From NCBI GenBank assembly GCA_943788635.1, contig CALSRA010000013.1:1-64000 (forward strand): 64,000 nt of DNA, written 5' to 3'. This document shows, one piece after another, positions 49,402-59,446 of this stretch. Under the pieces are notes generated by a model. The model made no database searches. It was not told the DNA's origin and saw only the letters and a list, made by a program, of their open reading frames with translations. A program made the position numbers and the translations under genes. This stretch comes from an uncultured Alphaproteobacteria bacterium (GTDB lineage Bacteria; Pseudomonadota; Alphaproteobacteria; UBA8366; GCA-2717185). Within the stretch, counting starts at the first letter, position 1. The number at the start of each line of letters is the position of its first letter.

Positions 49402-50139
49402 CTATTTCAGGTTTCGTTCAAACAAAGCAAAGATCTTGCCCCAGCTTTCTTCAGATTGAACCGGCGAATAGACGGCCCGCTCGGCGAACATATAGCCATG
49501 GTGGGTACCATCGGGCTGCTCGATAATGGTATTCGCTGTGCTTTCATCAGCGGCCTTCTTGAAGGCCTCGAATTCTTCCTGGGGAACACTCTTGTCGAAT
49601 TCAGCAAACGAATAATAGAGCTCACCAGCGGTATCATTCAGGATTTTATGCGGCGAATCTTCAGCGTCAGTGACCATCCGAACGCTGTACAGCGATGCGC
49701 CACAGGCAACCCGTGACGGGAAATTCGCCGCTGCCGCAGTAACGTACTGACCACTCATGCAGTGCCCCACCGCGCCGACCTTGCCGGGCGAGACTTTATC
49801 CTGCGCGTCTAGGTAGGCGAGGATACCCGCCGTATCGTCAACAACGTCCTTGATGGTGAGATGATTCATCGACGCGCGGATGACCGCGGACATCTCGTCC
49901 GTCCGACGCGGCAGGTTAAAACGAACCGTACCCAGCCGATAATACATATCGTAGATCACGCAAAAGTAGCCATGCTTGGCAATACGGCGGACATGATTGC
50001 GCAATTCTTCGCGATATCCCGGCGCGTCCATATAGAAGATAATCGCCGGGAAATGACCCGGCTCATCCGGGCATGCGGTAAAGCCTGGCGCCATACCATA
50101 TTGTGTCGGAATGTTAACGTGCTGCTCGATTAGAGCCAT
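49402..50139 (-). CDS. Dienelactone hydrolase family protein (upstream copy)
   Basis: A 245-residue DLH-type hydrolase, tandem paralogue of the gene at 48603-49340. The start ALIEQHVNIPTQYGMAPGFT and the end EESWGKIFALFERNLK correspond to ALVENFVNVPTQYGLMPSFT and EHAWERLFDLWERNLK in the other copy. The nucleophile Cys is in VGAVGHCMSGQYVTAA, and GTHHGYMFAERAVYSP has the His. The founding enzyme hydrolyses dienelactone to maleylacetate. The gene follows the alpha/beta hydrolase 42 bases downstream of it and may be cotranscribed with it. Confidence 0.9.
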   Translation of the reverse strand: MALIEQHVNIPTQYGMAPGFTACPDEPGHFPAIIFYMDAPGYREELRNHVRRIAKHGYFCVIYDMYYRLGTVRFNLPRRTDEMSAVIRASMNHLTIKDVVDDTAGILAYLDAQDKVSPGKVGAVGHCMSGQYVTAAAANFPSRVACGASLYSVRMVTDAEDSPHKILNDTAGELYYSFAEFDKSVPQEEFEAFKKAADESTANTIIEQPDGTHHGYMFAERAVYSPVQSEESWGKIFALFERNLK

Positions 50140-50181
50140 TGGATATCTCCCTTGTGTTTATTTTTAGAATGCGGATTTTGA

Positions 50182-50967
50182 TTATTCTTCTGTCAGGAAC
50201 GGCAGAACCGTTGCCAGGTAGAGTTCGGGTGTTTGTACGGCCATAAAATGCCCTGAATCGGTTTCGATATACCGGGCGCCCGGTATTGCCTTGGCGATCG
50301 GTTCGATCATCGCCGGCGGCCGCAGCAGGTCATGCTTTGCAGAAATCACCAATGTCGGGCATTGAATTTTCGCGAAGTCCTCGACCATATCCATATTTGT
50401 CAGCATGCGGTTAATGGCCGCGAATCCCGCCGTGTCATTGCCCAGCCAACGCTTCCTGTAGCGTTCGTAACGTTCCCGGTTACCCCGCAGCACCTCTGGA
50501 TAGGACCGGTCTAGACTTTGCTGCACTTGCGCACGCATTCCGTCCCGCTCTACAGCGTCGGCCCGATCCAGCACCTGGCCCGCACGATCCTTCGATACAC
50601 CGGTCGCCGGACTGCTGATCGCCAGCTTCTTCACCTTTTCAGGATAACGCGCAGTAAACCCCAAAGCGATTGCACCTCCCAGCGCCAAACCGGTTACGAG
50701 GCATGGCGCCGTTATGCCAAGCCCGTCCAGCAGAGCGGCGAGATCATCCGCCATGGTGTCCAACGCCAGCGTCCCCTTGGCTTTTTCCGACAGACCAAAG
50801 CCGCGTTGATCATAGCGCAATACGCGAAATTTCTTTTCAAGCTCCGGAAGAACATCGTCCCAGCTCTCCAGCGATCCCCCAAGCTCATGAACCAGAACAA
50901 GAAGATCACTGCCTTCACCGCTCAATTCATAGCGAAGACTGGCACCATTCGCTTCGATCCAATCCAT
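50182..50967 (-). CDS. Alpha/beta hydrolase, 3-oxoadipate enol-lactonase-like, nucleophile Ser replaced by Ala
   Basis: A 261-residue alpha/beta-hydrolase fold protein (RYELSGEGSDLLVLVHELGG at the oxyanion region, SESWDDVLPELE-like helix, FRVLRYDQRGFGLSEKAKG). The nucleophile elbow is GLALGG: residue 95 is Ala instead of Ser (G-x-S-x-G), and the codon is clearly GCG. The acid (SAKHDLLRPP) and base (ETDSGHFMAVQTPE) are present. The Gly of the HG motif is also replaced (HELGG). Hydrolysis by the usual mechanism is therefore unlikely. The frame runs on upstream to 51222; the ATG at 50967 with GGGGGAAAT is preferred. Confidence 0.85.
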   Translation of the reverse strand: MDWIEANGASLRYELSGEGSDLLVLVHELGGSLESWDDVLPELEKKFRVLRYDQRGFGLSEKAKGTLALDTMADDLAALLDGLGITAPCLVTGLALGGAIALGFTARYPEKVKKLAISSPATGVSKDRAGQVLDRADAVERDGMRAQVQQSLDRSYPEVLRGNRERYERYRKRWLGNDTAGFAAINRMLTNMDMVEDFAKIQCPTLVISAKHDLLRPPAMIEPIAKAIPGARYIETDSGHFMAVQTPELYLATVLPFLTEE

Positions 50968-51211
50968 ATTTCCCCCTACGTAAAAATTGTCATCCACAAC
51001 GGGCCCTTCACGCATGACGAAAATCACGTTCAAAGGACGGCCCCACGTGATATTAACCCGACAATGGCTTGTAAAAACAAGACAGGCTCGCTTGTTGGTT
51101 CCGTAACGTAAATTAATTTGGTAATGTACAGCGGAATCGGCATAAGCCGAGATACGATTAATATATAGCGCCATCCGGCGCTGAATTTTTGCCATACAGG
51201 AGGGGAACAGG

Positions 51212-52888
51212 ATGGCTCCCAAGAGCGATATTGAGATTGCACGCGAAGCAACAATGAAACCGATTCAGGAAATCGGACGCCAACTTGGAATTCCGGACGA
51301 TGACCTGTTCCGCTATGGCCCTTACAAGGCCAAGTTGTCCTTCGAATATATTGATTCGATACAGGACAAGCCAGACGGCAAGCTTATTCTGGTTACGGCG
51401 ATTACGCCGACTCCCGCTGGTGAAGGCAAAACAACGACATCCGTCGGCCTTGCCGACGGCCTGAACAGGATCGGCAAAAAGACCATTGTCTGCCTCAGGG
51501 AGCCAAGCCTCGGGCCATGTTTTGGTATGAAAGGGGGCGCCGCTGGTGGCGGTTATGCTCAGGTCGTCCCAATGGAAGACATTAACCTGCACTTTACCGG
51601 TGACCTGCACGCAATCGGAACGGCTCATAATTTGCTGTCTGCCCTGATCGACAACCATATTTACTGGGGCAACGAAGCAGGTATCGACGCACGCCGCATT
51701 ACCTGGCGACGGGTCATGGACATGAACGAGCGCGCATTACGCGACGTCGTAACCTCGCTTGGGGGCGTTGCCAATGGATTCCCGCGCCAGACCGGTTTTG
51801 ACATCACCGTTGCGTCTGAAGTCATGGCGATTTTCTGTCTCGCGACAAATCTGAAGGATCTCCAGGAAAGGCTTTCCAAGATTGTTATTGGCTATACGCG
51901 GGATCGCGAGCCGGTGCGCGCCAGTGACATGAAGGCACACGGCCCGATGACGACGTTGCTGAAAGACGCACTGATGCCGAATCTGGTGCAGACGCTGGAG
52001 AATAACCCGGCATTCATTCACGGTGGTCCTTTCGCGAACATTGCACATGGCTGCAATACCGTACTCGCCACGACGACCGCCTTGAAGCTGGCCGATTATG
52101 TCGTAACGGAAGCGGGTTTCGGCGCGGATCTTGGCGCCGAGAAGTTCTTCGACATCAAATGCCGCAAGGCCGGGTTGAAACCGGCTGCAGCCGTTATCGT
52201 CGCTACAGTACGAGCACTGAAGATGCATGGTGGTGTCGCTCGCGCTGATCTCAACACCGAAAATGTCGACGCCGTACGCAAGGGGCTTGAAAACCTCGGG
52301 CGACATGTCGGCAATGTTCAGAAATATGGGGTTCCAGCCTTGGTCGGCATCAATCAATTCATCGCCGATACCGACGCCGAAATGGCTGTTGTCATGGAAT
52401 ACTGTGAATCGCTGGGCGTGGAATGTTTCGTGAATTCACATTGGGCTGATGGTGGTGCCGGCACGGAAGCCATTGCGGCAAAAGTGGCGGAAATTGCTGA
52501 TAGCGGCGTCGCTAACTTCAAGCCCCTCTACGAAGAAAAAGTGTCGTTGTGGGACAAGATTGAAACCATCAGCAAGGAAATTTATGGCGCAGACGGTGCA
52601 ACCGCCGATGCAGCGGTCATGAATCAGATCAAGCAGTTCGAGGAAGCAGGGTTTGGCGACTTCCCTGTCTGCATGGCGAAAACGCAATACAGTTTTTCGT
52701 CCAACCCTGACCTGAAGGGAGCGCCGTCCGGATTTACCGTTCCGGTGCGGGAAGTCAGGCTTTCCGCCGGCGCGGAGTTCATTGTGGCGATTTGTGGTTC
52801 GATAATGACAATGCCCGGACTGCCGCGCGTTCCTGCCGCCAACAGTATCTACGTCAATGATGATGGCGAGATCGAGGGTCTGTTCTGA
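51212..52888 (+). CDS. fhs: Formate-tetrahydrofolate ligase
   Basis: Makes 10-formyl-THF from formate, THF and ATP, giving entry to the C1 pool. A 558-residue protein of the expected size. The P-loop [20 protein letters not shown], the [20 protein letters not shown] segment and [19 protein letters not shown] are family signatures. ATG at 51212 with AGGAGGGGAACAGG upstream. Followed 39 bases later by fdhB and fdhA, so formate can be oxidised or assimilated from one locus; a shared transcript is likely. A 244-base divergent gap (50968-51211) must contain its promoter, but no convincing elements were found. Confidence 0.96.
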   Translation: MAPKSDIEIAREATMKPIQEIGRQLGIPDDDLFRYGPYKAKLSFEYIDSIQDKPDGKLILVTAITPTPAGEGKTTTSVGLADGLNRIGKKTIVCLREPSLGPCFGMKGGAAGGGYAQVVPMEDINLHFTGDLHAIGTAHNLLSALIDNHIYWGNEAGIDARRITWRRVMDMNERALRDVVTSLGGVANGFPRQTGFDITVASEVMAIFCLATNLKDLQERLSKIVIGYTRDREPVRASDMKAHGPMTTLLKDALMPNLVQTLENNPAFIHGGPFANIAHGCNTVLATTTALKLADYVVTEAGFGADLGAEKFFDIKCRKAGLKPAAAVIVATVRALKMHGGVARADLNTENVDAVRKGLENLGRHVGNVQKYGVPALVGINQFIADTDAEMAVVMEYCESLGVECFVNSHWADGGAGTEAIAAKVAEIADSGVANFKPLYEEKVSLWDKIETISKEIYGADGATADAAVMNQIKQFEEAGFGDFPVCMAKTQYSFSSNPDLKGAPSGFTVPVREVRLSAGAEFIVAICGSIMTMPGLPRVPAANSIYVNDDGEIEGLF

Positions 52889-52927
52889 GTCTGTTATCAG
52901 AATAAATTTTCAAATAGGCACAGAAAC

Positions 52928-54631
52928 ATGACGCAGCCCGCAACAACGATACGTAAACGGAAGCATCCCGGTCGCGGCCGGGGCAAAACACGCACACACC
53001 CCAAGGGTCGACAGATTGACCCGAAGGTGCAGCAGGAACTTCGTGATCTCCTGGGCGACAAGCCCAGGGATCGCGATCTGCTGATTGAGTATTTGCATCT
53101 GATTCAGGATTCTCAAGGTTACCTGCCCTCCGCCCATCTGGTCGCATTGGCCGAGGAAATGGGTATTCCCATGGTAGAGGTCTTTGAAGTTGCGTCTTTT
53201 TACGCACATTTCGACATTGTTCGGGACGATGAAGCACGGCCGCCTGCCCTGACGATTCGGGTCTGTGATAGCCTGACCTGTGAAATGATGGGGGCACGGG
53301 ACCTACTCAAATCACTCGCCGAAAAATACCAGGGGTCAGTGCGGGTTGTGCCAGCCCCTTGCATGGGTCGATGCGATAGCGCCCCAGTGGCAGAGGTCGG
53401 GCATAACCACGTTTCGGCAGCGACTGTTGAAACTGTCGATGCAGCAATAACGGCAGAACATACGCACCCGGTACTGCCCGCCTACCGGAATTTCGAGGCC
53501 TATTGTGCCGATGGCGGTTATGCGTTGTTGCGGGCTTGCCTGAAGGGCACGAAAGACGTTGAGGAAGTCCTGTCGACCCTGGACGATTCCGCGCTGAGAG
53601 GCATGGGGGGCGCTGGTTTCCCGACAGGGCGAAAATGGCGCTTTGTCCGAGCCGGCGCAAAGCCGCGCTATCTTACTGTCAACGGAGACGAAGGCGAGCC
53701 GGGTACGTTCAAGGATCGGCACTATCTGGAAACCGATCCACACCGGTTTCTGGAAGGCATGCTTGTCGCTGCCTGGGCCGTCGAAGCAGACCGGTCTTAT
53801 GTCTACCTTCGGGACGAATATCCCCAGATTCGCGAACTCCTGCAGATTGAACTGCCGAAGCTCGTTGCGGCCGGCCTCGCCCCGGAGGGCTTCATAGAAC
53901 TCCGCCGCGGCGCCGGCGCGTATATATGCGGCGAAGAATCCGCGATGATCGAAAGTATCGAAGGCAAACGTGGTCTGCCCCGGCATCGCCCACCCTATGT
54001 CGCACAGGTCGGCCTGTTCGATCGCCCCACGCTGGTGAACAACGTGGAAACACTCTTCTGGATACGAGATATTCTGGAGAAAGGGCCAGGCTGGTTCGGG
54101 GATCACGGCCGCAATGGTGGCAAGGGTATGCGCAGTTTTTCGGTTTCAGGGCGCGTGGCAAGACCCGGCGTCAAACTCGCGCCGGCCGGTATTACGGTCC
54201 GAGAACTGATCGACGAATATTGTGGCGGCATGGCAGACGGCCACGCCTTCAAGGCATACCTGCCCGGAGGGGCATCGGGGGGCATTCTCCCAGCCTCAAA
54301 AAGTGATCTGCCACTGGAATTCGGAAAACTGGAAGCCGAAGGCTGTTTCGTCGGCTCTCATGCTGTCGTAATCCTGTCCGATCAGGACAATATGGGTGAT
54401 GTCGCACGAAATCTGATGCGGTTTTTTGAAGACGAAAGCTGCGGCCAGTGTACACCCTGCCGCGTCGGTACAGAAAAAGCCGTCGCCCTTATGAACAACC
54501 CGAAATGGGATGCTGGTCTGCTTGACGAACTCGGCAGAACTATGGCCGATGCGTCTATCTGCGGGTTGGGCCAAGCTGCCGCCAATCCATTATTTTCCGT
54601 CCTGAAGCATTTCCCCGAGGAAGTGACATGA
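52928..54631 (+). CDS. fdhB: Formate dehydrogenase beta subunit (NuoE-NuoF fusion), FDH1 type
   Basis: A 567-residue diaphorase subunit that passes electrons from the FeS clusters to NAD+. Residues 1-30 are a basic tail. Residues 30-160 are NuoE-like with the [2Fe-2S] ligands Cys113, Cys118, Cys145 and Cys149 (CDSLTC, CMGRC). Residues 210-560 are NuoF-like with the FMN loop MGGAGFPTGRKW, the NADH loop GAGAYICGEESAMIE and [4Fe-4S] cysteines in ESCGQCTPCRVG plus a Cys in ASICGLGQAA. The size and fusion closely resemble the beta subunit of FDH1 (about 570 residues). The stop overlaps the fdhA start (ATGA). Confidence 0.9.
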   Translation: MTQPATTIRKRKHPGRGRGKTRTHPKGRQIDPKVQQELRDLLGDKPRDRDLLIEYLHLIQDSQGYLPSAHLVALAEEMGIPMVEVFEVASFYAHFDIVRDDEARPPALTIRVCDSLTCEMMGARDLLKSLAEKYQGSVRVVPAPCMGRCDSAPVAEVGHNHVSAATVETVDAAITAEHTHPVLPAYRNFEAYCADGGYALLRACLKGTKDVEEVLSTLDDSALRGMGGAGFPTGRKWRFVRAGAKPRYLTVNGDEGEPGTFKDRHYLETDPHRFLEGMLVAAWAVEADRSYVYLRDEYPQIRELLQIELPKLVAAGLAPEGFIELRRGAGAYICGEESAMIESIEGKRGLPRHRPPYVAQVGLFDRPTLVNNVETLFWIRDILEKGPGWFGDHGRNGGKGMRSFSVSGRVARPGVKLAPAGITVRELIDEYCGGMADGHAFKAYLPGGASGGILPASKSDLPLEFGKLEAEGCFVGSHAVVILSDQDNMGDVARNLMRFFEDESCGQCTPCRVGTEKAVALMNNPKWDAGLLDELGRTMADASICGLGQAAANPLFSVLKHFPEEVT

Positions 54632-57396
54632 GCGATAATATCTCCTTCAATTTGAACGGTCAGGAAGTCGAAGCGCAGCCAGACGAAACAATCTGGCAGG
54701 TATCCCAGCGCTTCGGAATCGAAATTCCGCATCTGTGCTACTCGCCGGAACCCGGTTATCGACCGGATGGGAATTGCCGCGCCTGCATGGTCGAAATTGA
54801 AGGCGAACGCGTTCTCGCCGCCTCCTGCATCCGCACGCCGACGGATGGCATGACGGTGAATACTGTCTCCGATCGCGCCAAACAGTCACGCAAGATGGTC
54901 TTCGAGATGCTTGCCGCTGATCAGCCCAGTCGTGAAGTCTCGCCTGACCCAGAATCCAAGTTCTGGCAGTGGGCCGACAATGTTGAGGTCTCCGACAGCC
55001 GATTACCCGCACGTCCGACGATAAAGGCCGATTCAAGCCATATGGCAATGGCGGTCAATCTGGACGCCTGTATCAGTTGCAACCTGTGTGTCCGCGCCTG
55101 TCGCGAAGTCCAGGTAAATGACGTTATCGGCATGGCTTTTCGCGGTCATGACAGCAAGATCGTATTCGATTTCGATGACCCGATGGGCAACAGCACCTGT
55201 GTTGCCTGTGGCGAATGTGTCCAGGCTTGTCCGACTGGCGCGCTAATGGAAGCGACCCTCGTCGATGAAAAAGGCGTCGGGAAAACGGATCCATTACGCG
55301 AAGTAGACAGCGTATGTCCTTATTGTGGCGTCGGTTGTCAGCTTACCTACCAGATCAAGGAAAATGAGATTGTCGCTGTTCAGGGACGTAGTGGTCCGGC
55401 AAACGAAAACAGACTATGCGTAAAGGGCCGCTTCGGCTTCGATTATGTGAAGCACCCGCATCGTCTGACCAAGCCCATGATACGCCGCGATGATGCGCCC
55501 AAAAGTGCAGATATTGAAATTGATCCATCCAATCCGTGGACTCATTTTCGCGAAGCAACCTGGGAAGAAGCCATTGATCGTGCCGGTGGCGGCCTGAAAA
55601 CGATCCTCGACCGGGATGGCCCCAGCGCGATGGCCGGCTTTGGTTCTGCCAAAGGCTCCAATGAGGAAGCCTACCTGTTCCAAAAACTGGTTCGGACCGG
55701 CTTTGGCACGAACAATGTCGACCATTGCACGCGCCTGTGCCACGCCTCCTCCGTTGCCGCCCTGATGGAAGGTATCGGTTCCGGTGCAGTCACAGCGCCA
55801 TTCACCGCCTGCCGTGATTCCGAAGTCATCATCGTCATTGGTGCCAACCCGACAGAAAATCACCCTGTCGCAGCAACATTTTTCAAACAGGCGACCAAAC
55901 GCGGCGCCAAGTTGATTGTCATGGATCCTCGCGGCCAAGCCTTACGCAAGCATGCAACACATCTATTGCAGTTTAATCCGGGATCCGATGTGGCGATGCT
56001 GAATGCGTTGCTGAACGTCATCATCACCGAAGATCTGTACGACCGGCAATATGTCGAATCTCAGACCGAAGGGTTTGAAGAGCTCAAGGCACATATCGTC
56101 GAATTCACACCTGAGGCAATGTTTGAAATTTGTGGAATTGACCCGGAAACCCTGCGAACTGTCGCGCGCACTTATGCCCGTGCGGAATCGGCAATCATCT
56201 TCTGGGGCATGGGAATTTCGCAACATATACATGGCACTGACAATGCGCGGTGCCTGATTGCACTTTCGATGATCACAGGCCAGGTCGGCCGTCCCGGAAC
56301 AGGGCTGCACCCGTTGCGGGGACAGAATAACGTTCAGGGTGCATCCGACGCGGGCCTGATACCGATTTGTTATCCGGACTATCAGGCCGTCGGCTCTGAC
56401 GACGTCCGAAAACGCTTCGAGGATGCCTGGGAAACGCCCCTTGACCCGGAACGTGGCCTCACCGTCGTTGAAATCATGGATGCCGTCCACAATGACGAGA
56501 TCAAGGCAATGTACATCATGGGCGAAAACCCGGCGATGTCCGATCCCGATGCCGACCACGCACGGGCAGCCCTGGCCAAACTGGAGCATCTTGTCGTGCA
56601 GGATCTGTTCCTGACCGAAACGGCGTTCCACGCGGATGTCGTGCTACCGGCATCGGCATGGCCCGAAAAAGACGGATCCGTTACGAATACGAACCGTCAG
56701 GTACAAATGGGCCGTCAGGCGTTGGATCTGCCCGGAGACGCCCGCGCAGACTGGCAGATAATCCAGGACGTGGCACGCCGCATCGGTCTTGACTGGAATT
56801 ACGACCATCCACGGGACGTTTTCAATGAAATGACAACGGTGATGGGGTCGTTCGACAATATCACCTGGGAGCGCCTGGAACGCGAAAACGCCGTTACCTA
56901 TCCCGTTGATGGCCCCGATGTCCCGGGCAATGAAATTGTGTTCGGGGACGGTTTCCCGACGCCCAGCGGGCGCGCAAAACTGGTGCCGGCCAGCATCATT
57001 CCGCCCGCCGAAGTACCCGATGAAGAATTTCCGATGGTCCTGACGACTGGTCGCCAGTTGGAACATTGGCATACCGGCGCCATGACCCGTCGAAGCAGAG
57101 TCCTGGACGGTTTGGAACCGGAAGCAATCGCGCAAATGTCTTCCCGCGACCTGTTCAGACTTGGCCTGAAGGGTGGCGACATGGTTCGGGTCGAAACCCG
57201 ACGCGGCGCGATCGAGTTAAAGGCAAGAGTGGATGGTGCGATTCCCGAAGGGATGATTTTCGTTCCCTTCTGCTATGCAGAAGCGCCGGCAAACGTTCTG
57301 ACAAACCCTCAGCTTGATCCTTTCGGAAAAATTCCCGAGTTCAAGTATTGCGCCGCCAGGGTCAGCGGCGCTGCAGCGGCAGACGCCGCCGACTGA
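54628..57396 (+). CDS. fdhA: Formate dehydrogenase alpha subunit (Mo/W), FDH1 type
   Basis: The 922-residue catalytic subunit. Domains: N-terminal NuoG-like [2Fe-2S] site (Cys37, 50, 53, 67), two [4Fe-4S] sites (CISCNLCVRAC, 148-158; CVACGECVQAC, 191-201), molybdopterin [4Fe-4S] site (CPYCGVGC plus Cys264), then the pterin domains. Metal ligand: Cys371 in CTRLCHASSV, so no selenocysteine. The molydopterin-binding barrel ends the protein (TTGRQLEHWHTGAMTRRSR). The His-Cys3 cluster seen in NuoG is missing, as in FDH1. It oxidises formate to CO2 with NAD+ in the cytoplasm; relatives in methylotrophs contain tungsten. Confidence 0.93.
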   Translation: MSDNISFNLNGQEVEAQPDETIWQVSQRFGIEIPHLCYSPEPGYRPDGNCRACMVEIEGERVLAASCIRTPTDGMTVNTVSDRAKQSRKMVFEMLAADQPSREVSPDPESKFWQWADNVEVSDSRLPARPTIKADSSHMAMAVNLDACISCNLCVRACREVQVNDVIGMAFRGHDSKIVFDFDDPMGNSTCVACGECVQACPTGALMEATLVDEKGVGKTDPLREVDSVCPYCGVGCQLTYQIKENEIVAVQGRSGPANENRLCVKGRFGFDYVKHPHRLTKPMIRRDDAPKSADIEIDPSNPWTHFREATWEEAIDRAGGGLKTILDRDGPSAMAGFGSAKGSNEEAYLFQKLVRTGFGTNNVDHCTRLCHASSVAALMEGIGSGAVTAPFTACRDSEVIIVIGANPTENHPVAATFFKQATKRGAKLIVMDPRGQALRKHATHLLQFNPGSDVAMLNALLNVIITEDLYDRQYVESQTEGFEELKAHIVEFTPEAMFEICGIDPETLRTVARTYARAESAIIFWGMGISQHIHGTDNARCLIALSMITGQVGRPGTGLHPLRGQNNVQGASDAGLIPICYPDYQAVGSDDVRKRFEDAWETPLDPERGLTVVEIMDAVHNDEIKAMYIMGENPAMSDPDADHARAALAKLEHLVVQDLFLTETAFHADVVLPASAWPEKDGSVTNTNRQVQMGRQALDLPGDARADWQIIQDVARRIGLDWNYDHPRDVFNEMTTVMGSFDNITWERLERENAVTYPVDGPDVPGNEIVFGDGFPTPSGRAKLVPASIIPPAEVPDEEFPMVLTTGRQLEHWHTGAMTRRSRVLDGLEPEAIAQMSSRDLFRLGLKGGDMVRVETRRGAIELKARVDGAIPEGMIFVPFCYAEAPANVLTNPQLDPFGKIPEFKYCAARVSGAAAADAAD

Positions 57397-57405
57397 GTCC
57401 TGTAT

Positions 57406-58356
57406 TCAGACGAGGCCCGTATCTTCAGGCAGGCCCAGCATGATGTTCATGTTCTGCACGGCCATGCCTGAGGCGCCTTTGCCAAGGTTGTCCAGCAATC
57501 CCATGATAACTGCCTGTTCCCGGTTCTCATTGCCAAAAACATAGAGCCGCAACTGATTGGTATCATTCAACCCTTCCGGTTTCAGTCCCGACATTTTCGC
57601 AGTTTCTTCAAGCGAAACGACCGATACGAACCGACATCCCGCATAATGTTCCGCAAGAATACGGTGAACGTCCTGCGGGCTCGGTTTCGAACTCAGAGAC
57701 CAGAGTTGCAACGGTATCTGTACGATCATGCCCTGCCGGTAATTCCCGACACTGGGAACAAAAATCGGGCGATGGCTCAGGCCTGAATATTTTTGGATTT
57801 CAGGAACATGTTTGTGTTCCAGACCAAGTCCATACACATTGAATGGTGCCGTCGTAAAACTGGCAGATGATGAATCTTCATAAGACCCGATCATGGCTTT
57901 ACCGCCGCCGCTATACCCTGAAATAGCGTTGATCGTAACAGGCGTATCCGCGGACAGCGTGCCGCTCGAAATAAGGGGGTGCAGCATTGCAATAGAGGTG
58001 ACCGCGTAACAACCCGGGTTACTGACCCTCTTCGCATTTGCAATTTGGTCCCGCTGTTCTGCCGAAAACTCAGCAAAGCCGAAGACCCAATCGTCAGCAA
58101 CACGGTGCGCCGTACTCGCATCAATCAGTCGCGCCTTCGGGCTATCCGCCATAGCCGCCGCTTCTCTCGCGGCATCATCCGGTAGACACAGGATAGAAAC
58201 ATCTGCCTCATTCAGTGCTTCGCGCCGACGTGCCGGGTCTTTTCTGTCTGCATCATTGAGGTGAATCAATTCTATATCGTCACGGCCAATCAGCCGTGCG
58301 TGAATTTGCAGTCCGGTTGTTCCAACTTCACCGTCAATAAATACCGTCGCTGTCAT
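57406..58356 (-). CDS. argC: N-acetyl-gamma-glutamyl-phosphate reductase (type 2)
   Basis: Third step of arginine synthesis: NADPH-dependent reduction of N-acetyl-glutamyl phosphate. 316 residues, the shorter AgPR type 2. FIDGEVGTTGLQIHARL is the NADPH loop, and the catalytic Cys is in VSNPGCYAVTSIAMLHPL; the C-terminal NQLRLYVFGNENREQAVIMG completes the fold. The frame extends upstream to 58410, but the ATG at 58356 (MTATVFIDGE) has AAGGCGAAG before it. It lies 77 bases after rpsI with a terminator in between, in the usual alphaproteobacterial order. Confidence 0.95.
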   Translation of the reverse strand: MTATVFIDGEVGTTGLQIHARLIGRDDIELIHLNDADRKDPARRREALNEADVSILCLPDDAAREAAAMADSPKARLIDASTAHRVADDWVFGFAEFSAEQRDQIANAKRVSNPGCYAVTSIAMLHPLISSGTLSADTPVTINAISGYSGGGKAMIGSYEDSSSASFTTAPFNVYGLGLEHKHVPEIQKYSGLSHRPIFVPSVGNYRQGMIVQIPLQLWSLSSKPSPQDVHRILAEHYAGCRFVSVVSLEETAKMSGLKPEGLNDTNQLRLYVFGNENREQAVIMGLLDNLGKGASGMAVQNMNIMLGLPEDTGLV

Positions 58357-58371
58357 CTTCGCCTTCCCCAT

Positions 58372-58407
58372 AAAAAAATCGGGCGCCCCCCGAAAGAGAC
58401 GCCCGAT
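58372..58407 (-). terminator. Intrinsic terminator after rpsI
   Basis: On the minus strand ATCGGGCG (58407-58400) pairs with CGCCCGAT (58385-58378) around a 14-base loop, then a T-run (58378-58372). It separates rpsI from argC, though readthrough could feed argC. Confidence 0.7.
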
Positions 58408-58433
58408 CATTTGATCGATCTGAACTTTCGGAA

Positions 58434-58985
58434 TTAACGTTTCGAGAACTGGAAGCTTCGTCGTGCCTTTGCGCGACCATACTTCTTACGTTCAACCATA
58501 CGAGAATCCCGCGTCAGAAAGCCACCGGCTTTCAACGTTGGCCGAAGAGTCGGCTCATATGCCGTCAAAGCCTTACTGATGCCATGCCGAACCGCACCAG
58601 CCTGCCCGGAGAGACCGCCACCCGTGACCGTGCAATGGACATCGAACTGATTTTCGCGATTTACAGCCGAAAAGGGCTGGTTAATCATCATCCGCAAAAC
58701 CGGCCGTGCGAAATAGGTTTCGACCGTGCGTCCATTAACAACAATGCGCCCCGCGCCCGGCTTGATCCAGACACGTGCCACAGCATTCTTCCGCTTTCCG
58801 GTCGCATAGGACCGGCCCTGCGCATCAATCTTCGCTTCAACCGGTCCTGCAAGACTGGAAACGTCTACCGGTGTTTCCGGGCTGCTCGTTACACCGGTCG
58901 CGGCGCCGAGATCGGCCAGGCTACGGATCGGCTCGCGCTTTTCCTCACCAGATTCATTCTGATCATTCTGTTCGGCCATGCTCAT
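58434..58985 (-). CDS. rpsI: 30S ribosomal protein S9 with N-terminal extension
   Basis: The conserved S9 core begins near residue 60 ([20 protein letters not shown]), with [15 protein letters not shown] and the C-terminal [17 protein letters not shown] that reaches the P-site. Length 183 compares with 130 in Escherichia coli; the extra 55 residues at the start are acidic and low in complexity, a feature seen in many alphaproteobacteria. The ATG at 58985 overlaps the rplM stop; an ATG two codons later (58979, MAEQNDQ) is equally possible. Cotranscribed with rplM. Confidence 0.96.
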   Translation of the reverse strand: MSMAEQNDQNESGEEKREPIRSLADLGAATGVTSSPETPVDVSSLAGPVEAKIDAQGRSYATGKRKNAVARVWIKPGAGRIVVNGRTVETYFARPVLRMMINQPFSAVNRENQFDVHCTVTGGGLSGQAGAVRHGISKALTAYEPTLRPTLKAGGFLTRDSRMVERKKYGRAKARRSFQFSKR

Positions 58986-59446
58986 GCGCTCCGCTTGTTC
59001 TTTACATTCATGGACGCAACATCCAGGACTTCCGGGTTCTGCGCTTCATGGGGATGTTCCCCGCCGGCATAGACCCGTAAATTGGAAATCTGTTGGCGTG
59101 CCAGCGTATTCCTGGGCAGCATGCGTTGGACTGCCTTCAGAATGACGTTCTCCGGCTGCTTGCCCTCCAGAATCTGCCCCGCGGTGCGAGACTTGATACC
59201 GCCCGGATAGCCCGTGTGGCGATAATAGATCTTGTCCGTGAGCTTCTTGCCCGTCAGATGTACTTTTTCAGCATTGATGACGATGACATTGTCACCACAA
59301 TCAACGTGCGGCGTAAAATTGGGCCGGTGTTTGCCGCGCAGGATCTTGGCGATTTCAGCCGCCATACGCCCCAGAACGACACCATCGGCGTCAATCACGA
59401 GCCATTTTTTCTGCACGTCGGCCGGCTTCATCGAATATGTTTTCAT
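58982..59446 (-). CDS. rplM: 50S ribosomal protein L13
   Basis: A 154-residue L13. The N-terminus [20 protein letters not shown] and the core [20 protein letters not shown] are standard, with [20 protein letters not shown] near the end. First gene of the rplM-rpsI unit. A candidate promoter lies about 90 bases upstream. L13 is known in other bacteria to act on its own leader, but no such structure was identified here. Confidence 0.97.
   Translation of the reverse strand: MKTYSMKPADVQKKWLVIDADGVVLGRMAAEIAKILRGKHRPNFTPHVDCGDNVIVINAEKVHLTGKKLTDKIYYRHTGYPGGIKSRTAGQILEGKQPENVILKAVQRMLPRNTLARQQISNLRVYAGGEHPHEAQNPEVLDVASMNVKNKRSA

Noticed and set aside
54103-54574. Minus-strand frames inside fdhB
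   Set aside because: Shadow frames opposite a well-supported NuoF-like domain.
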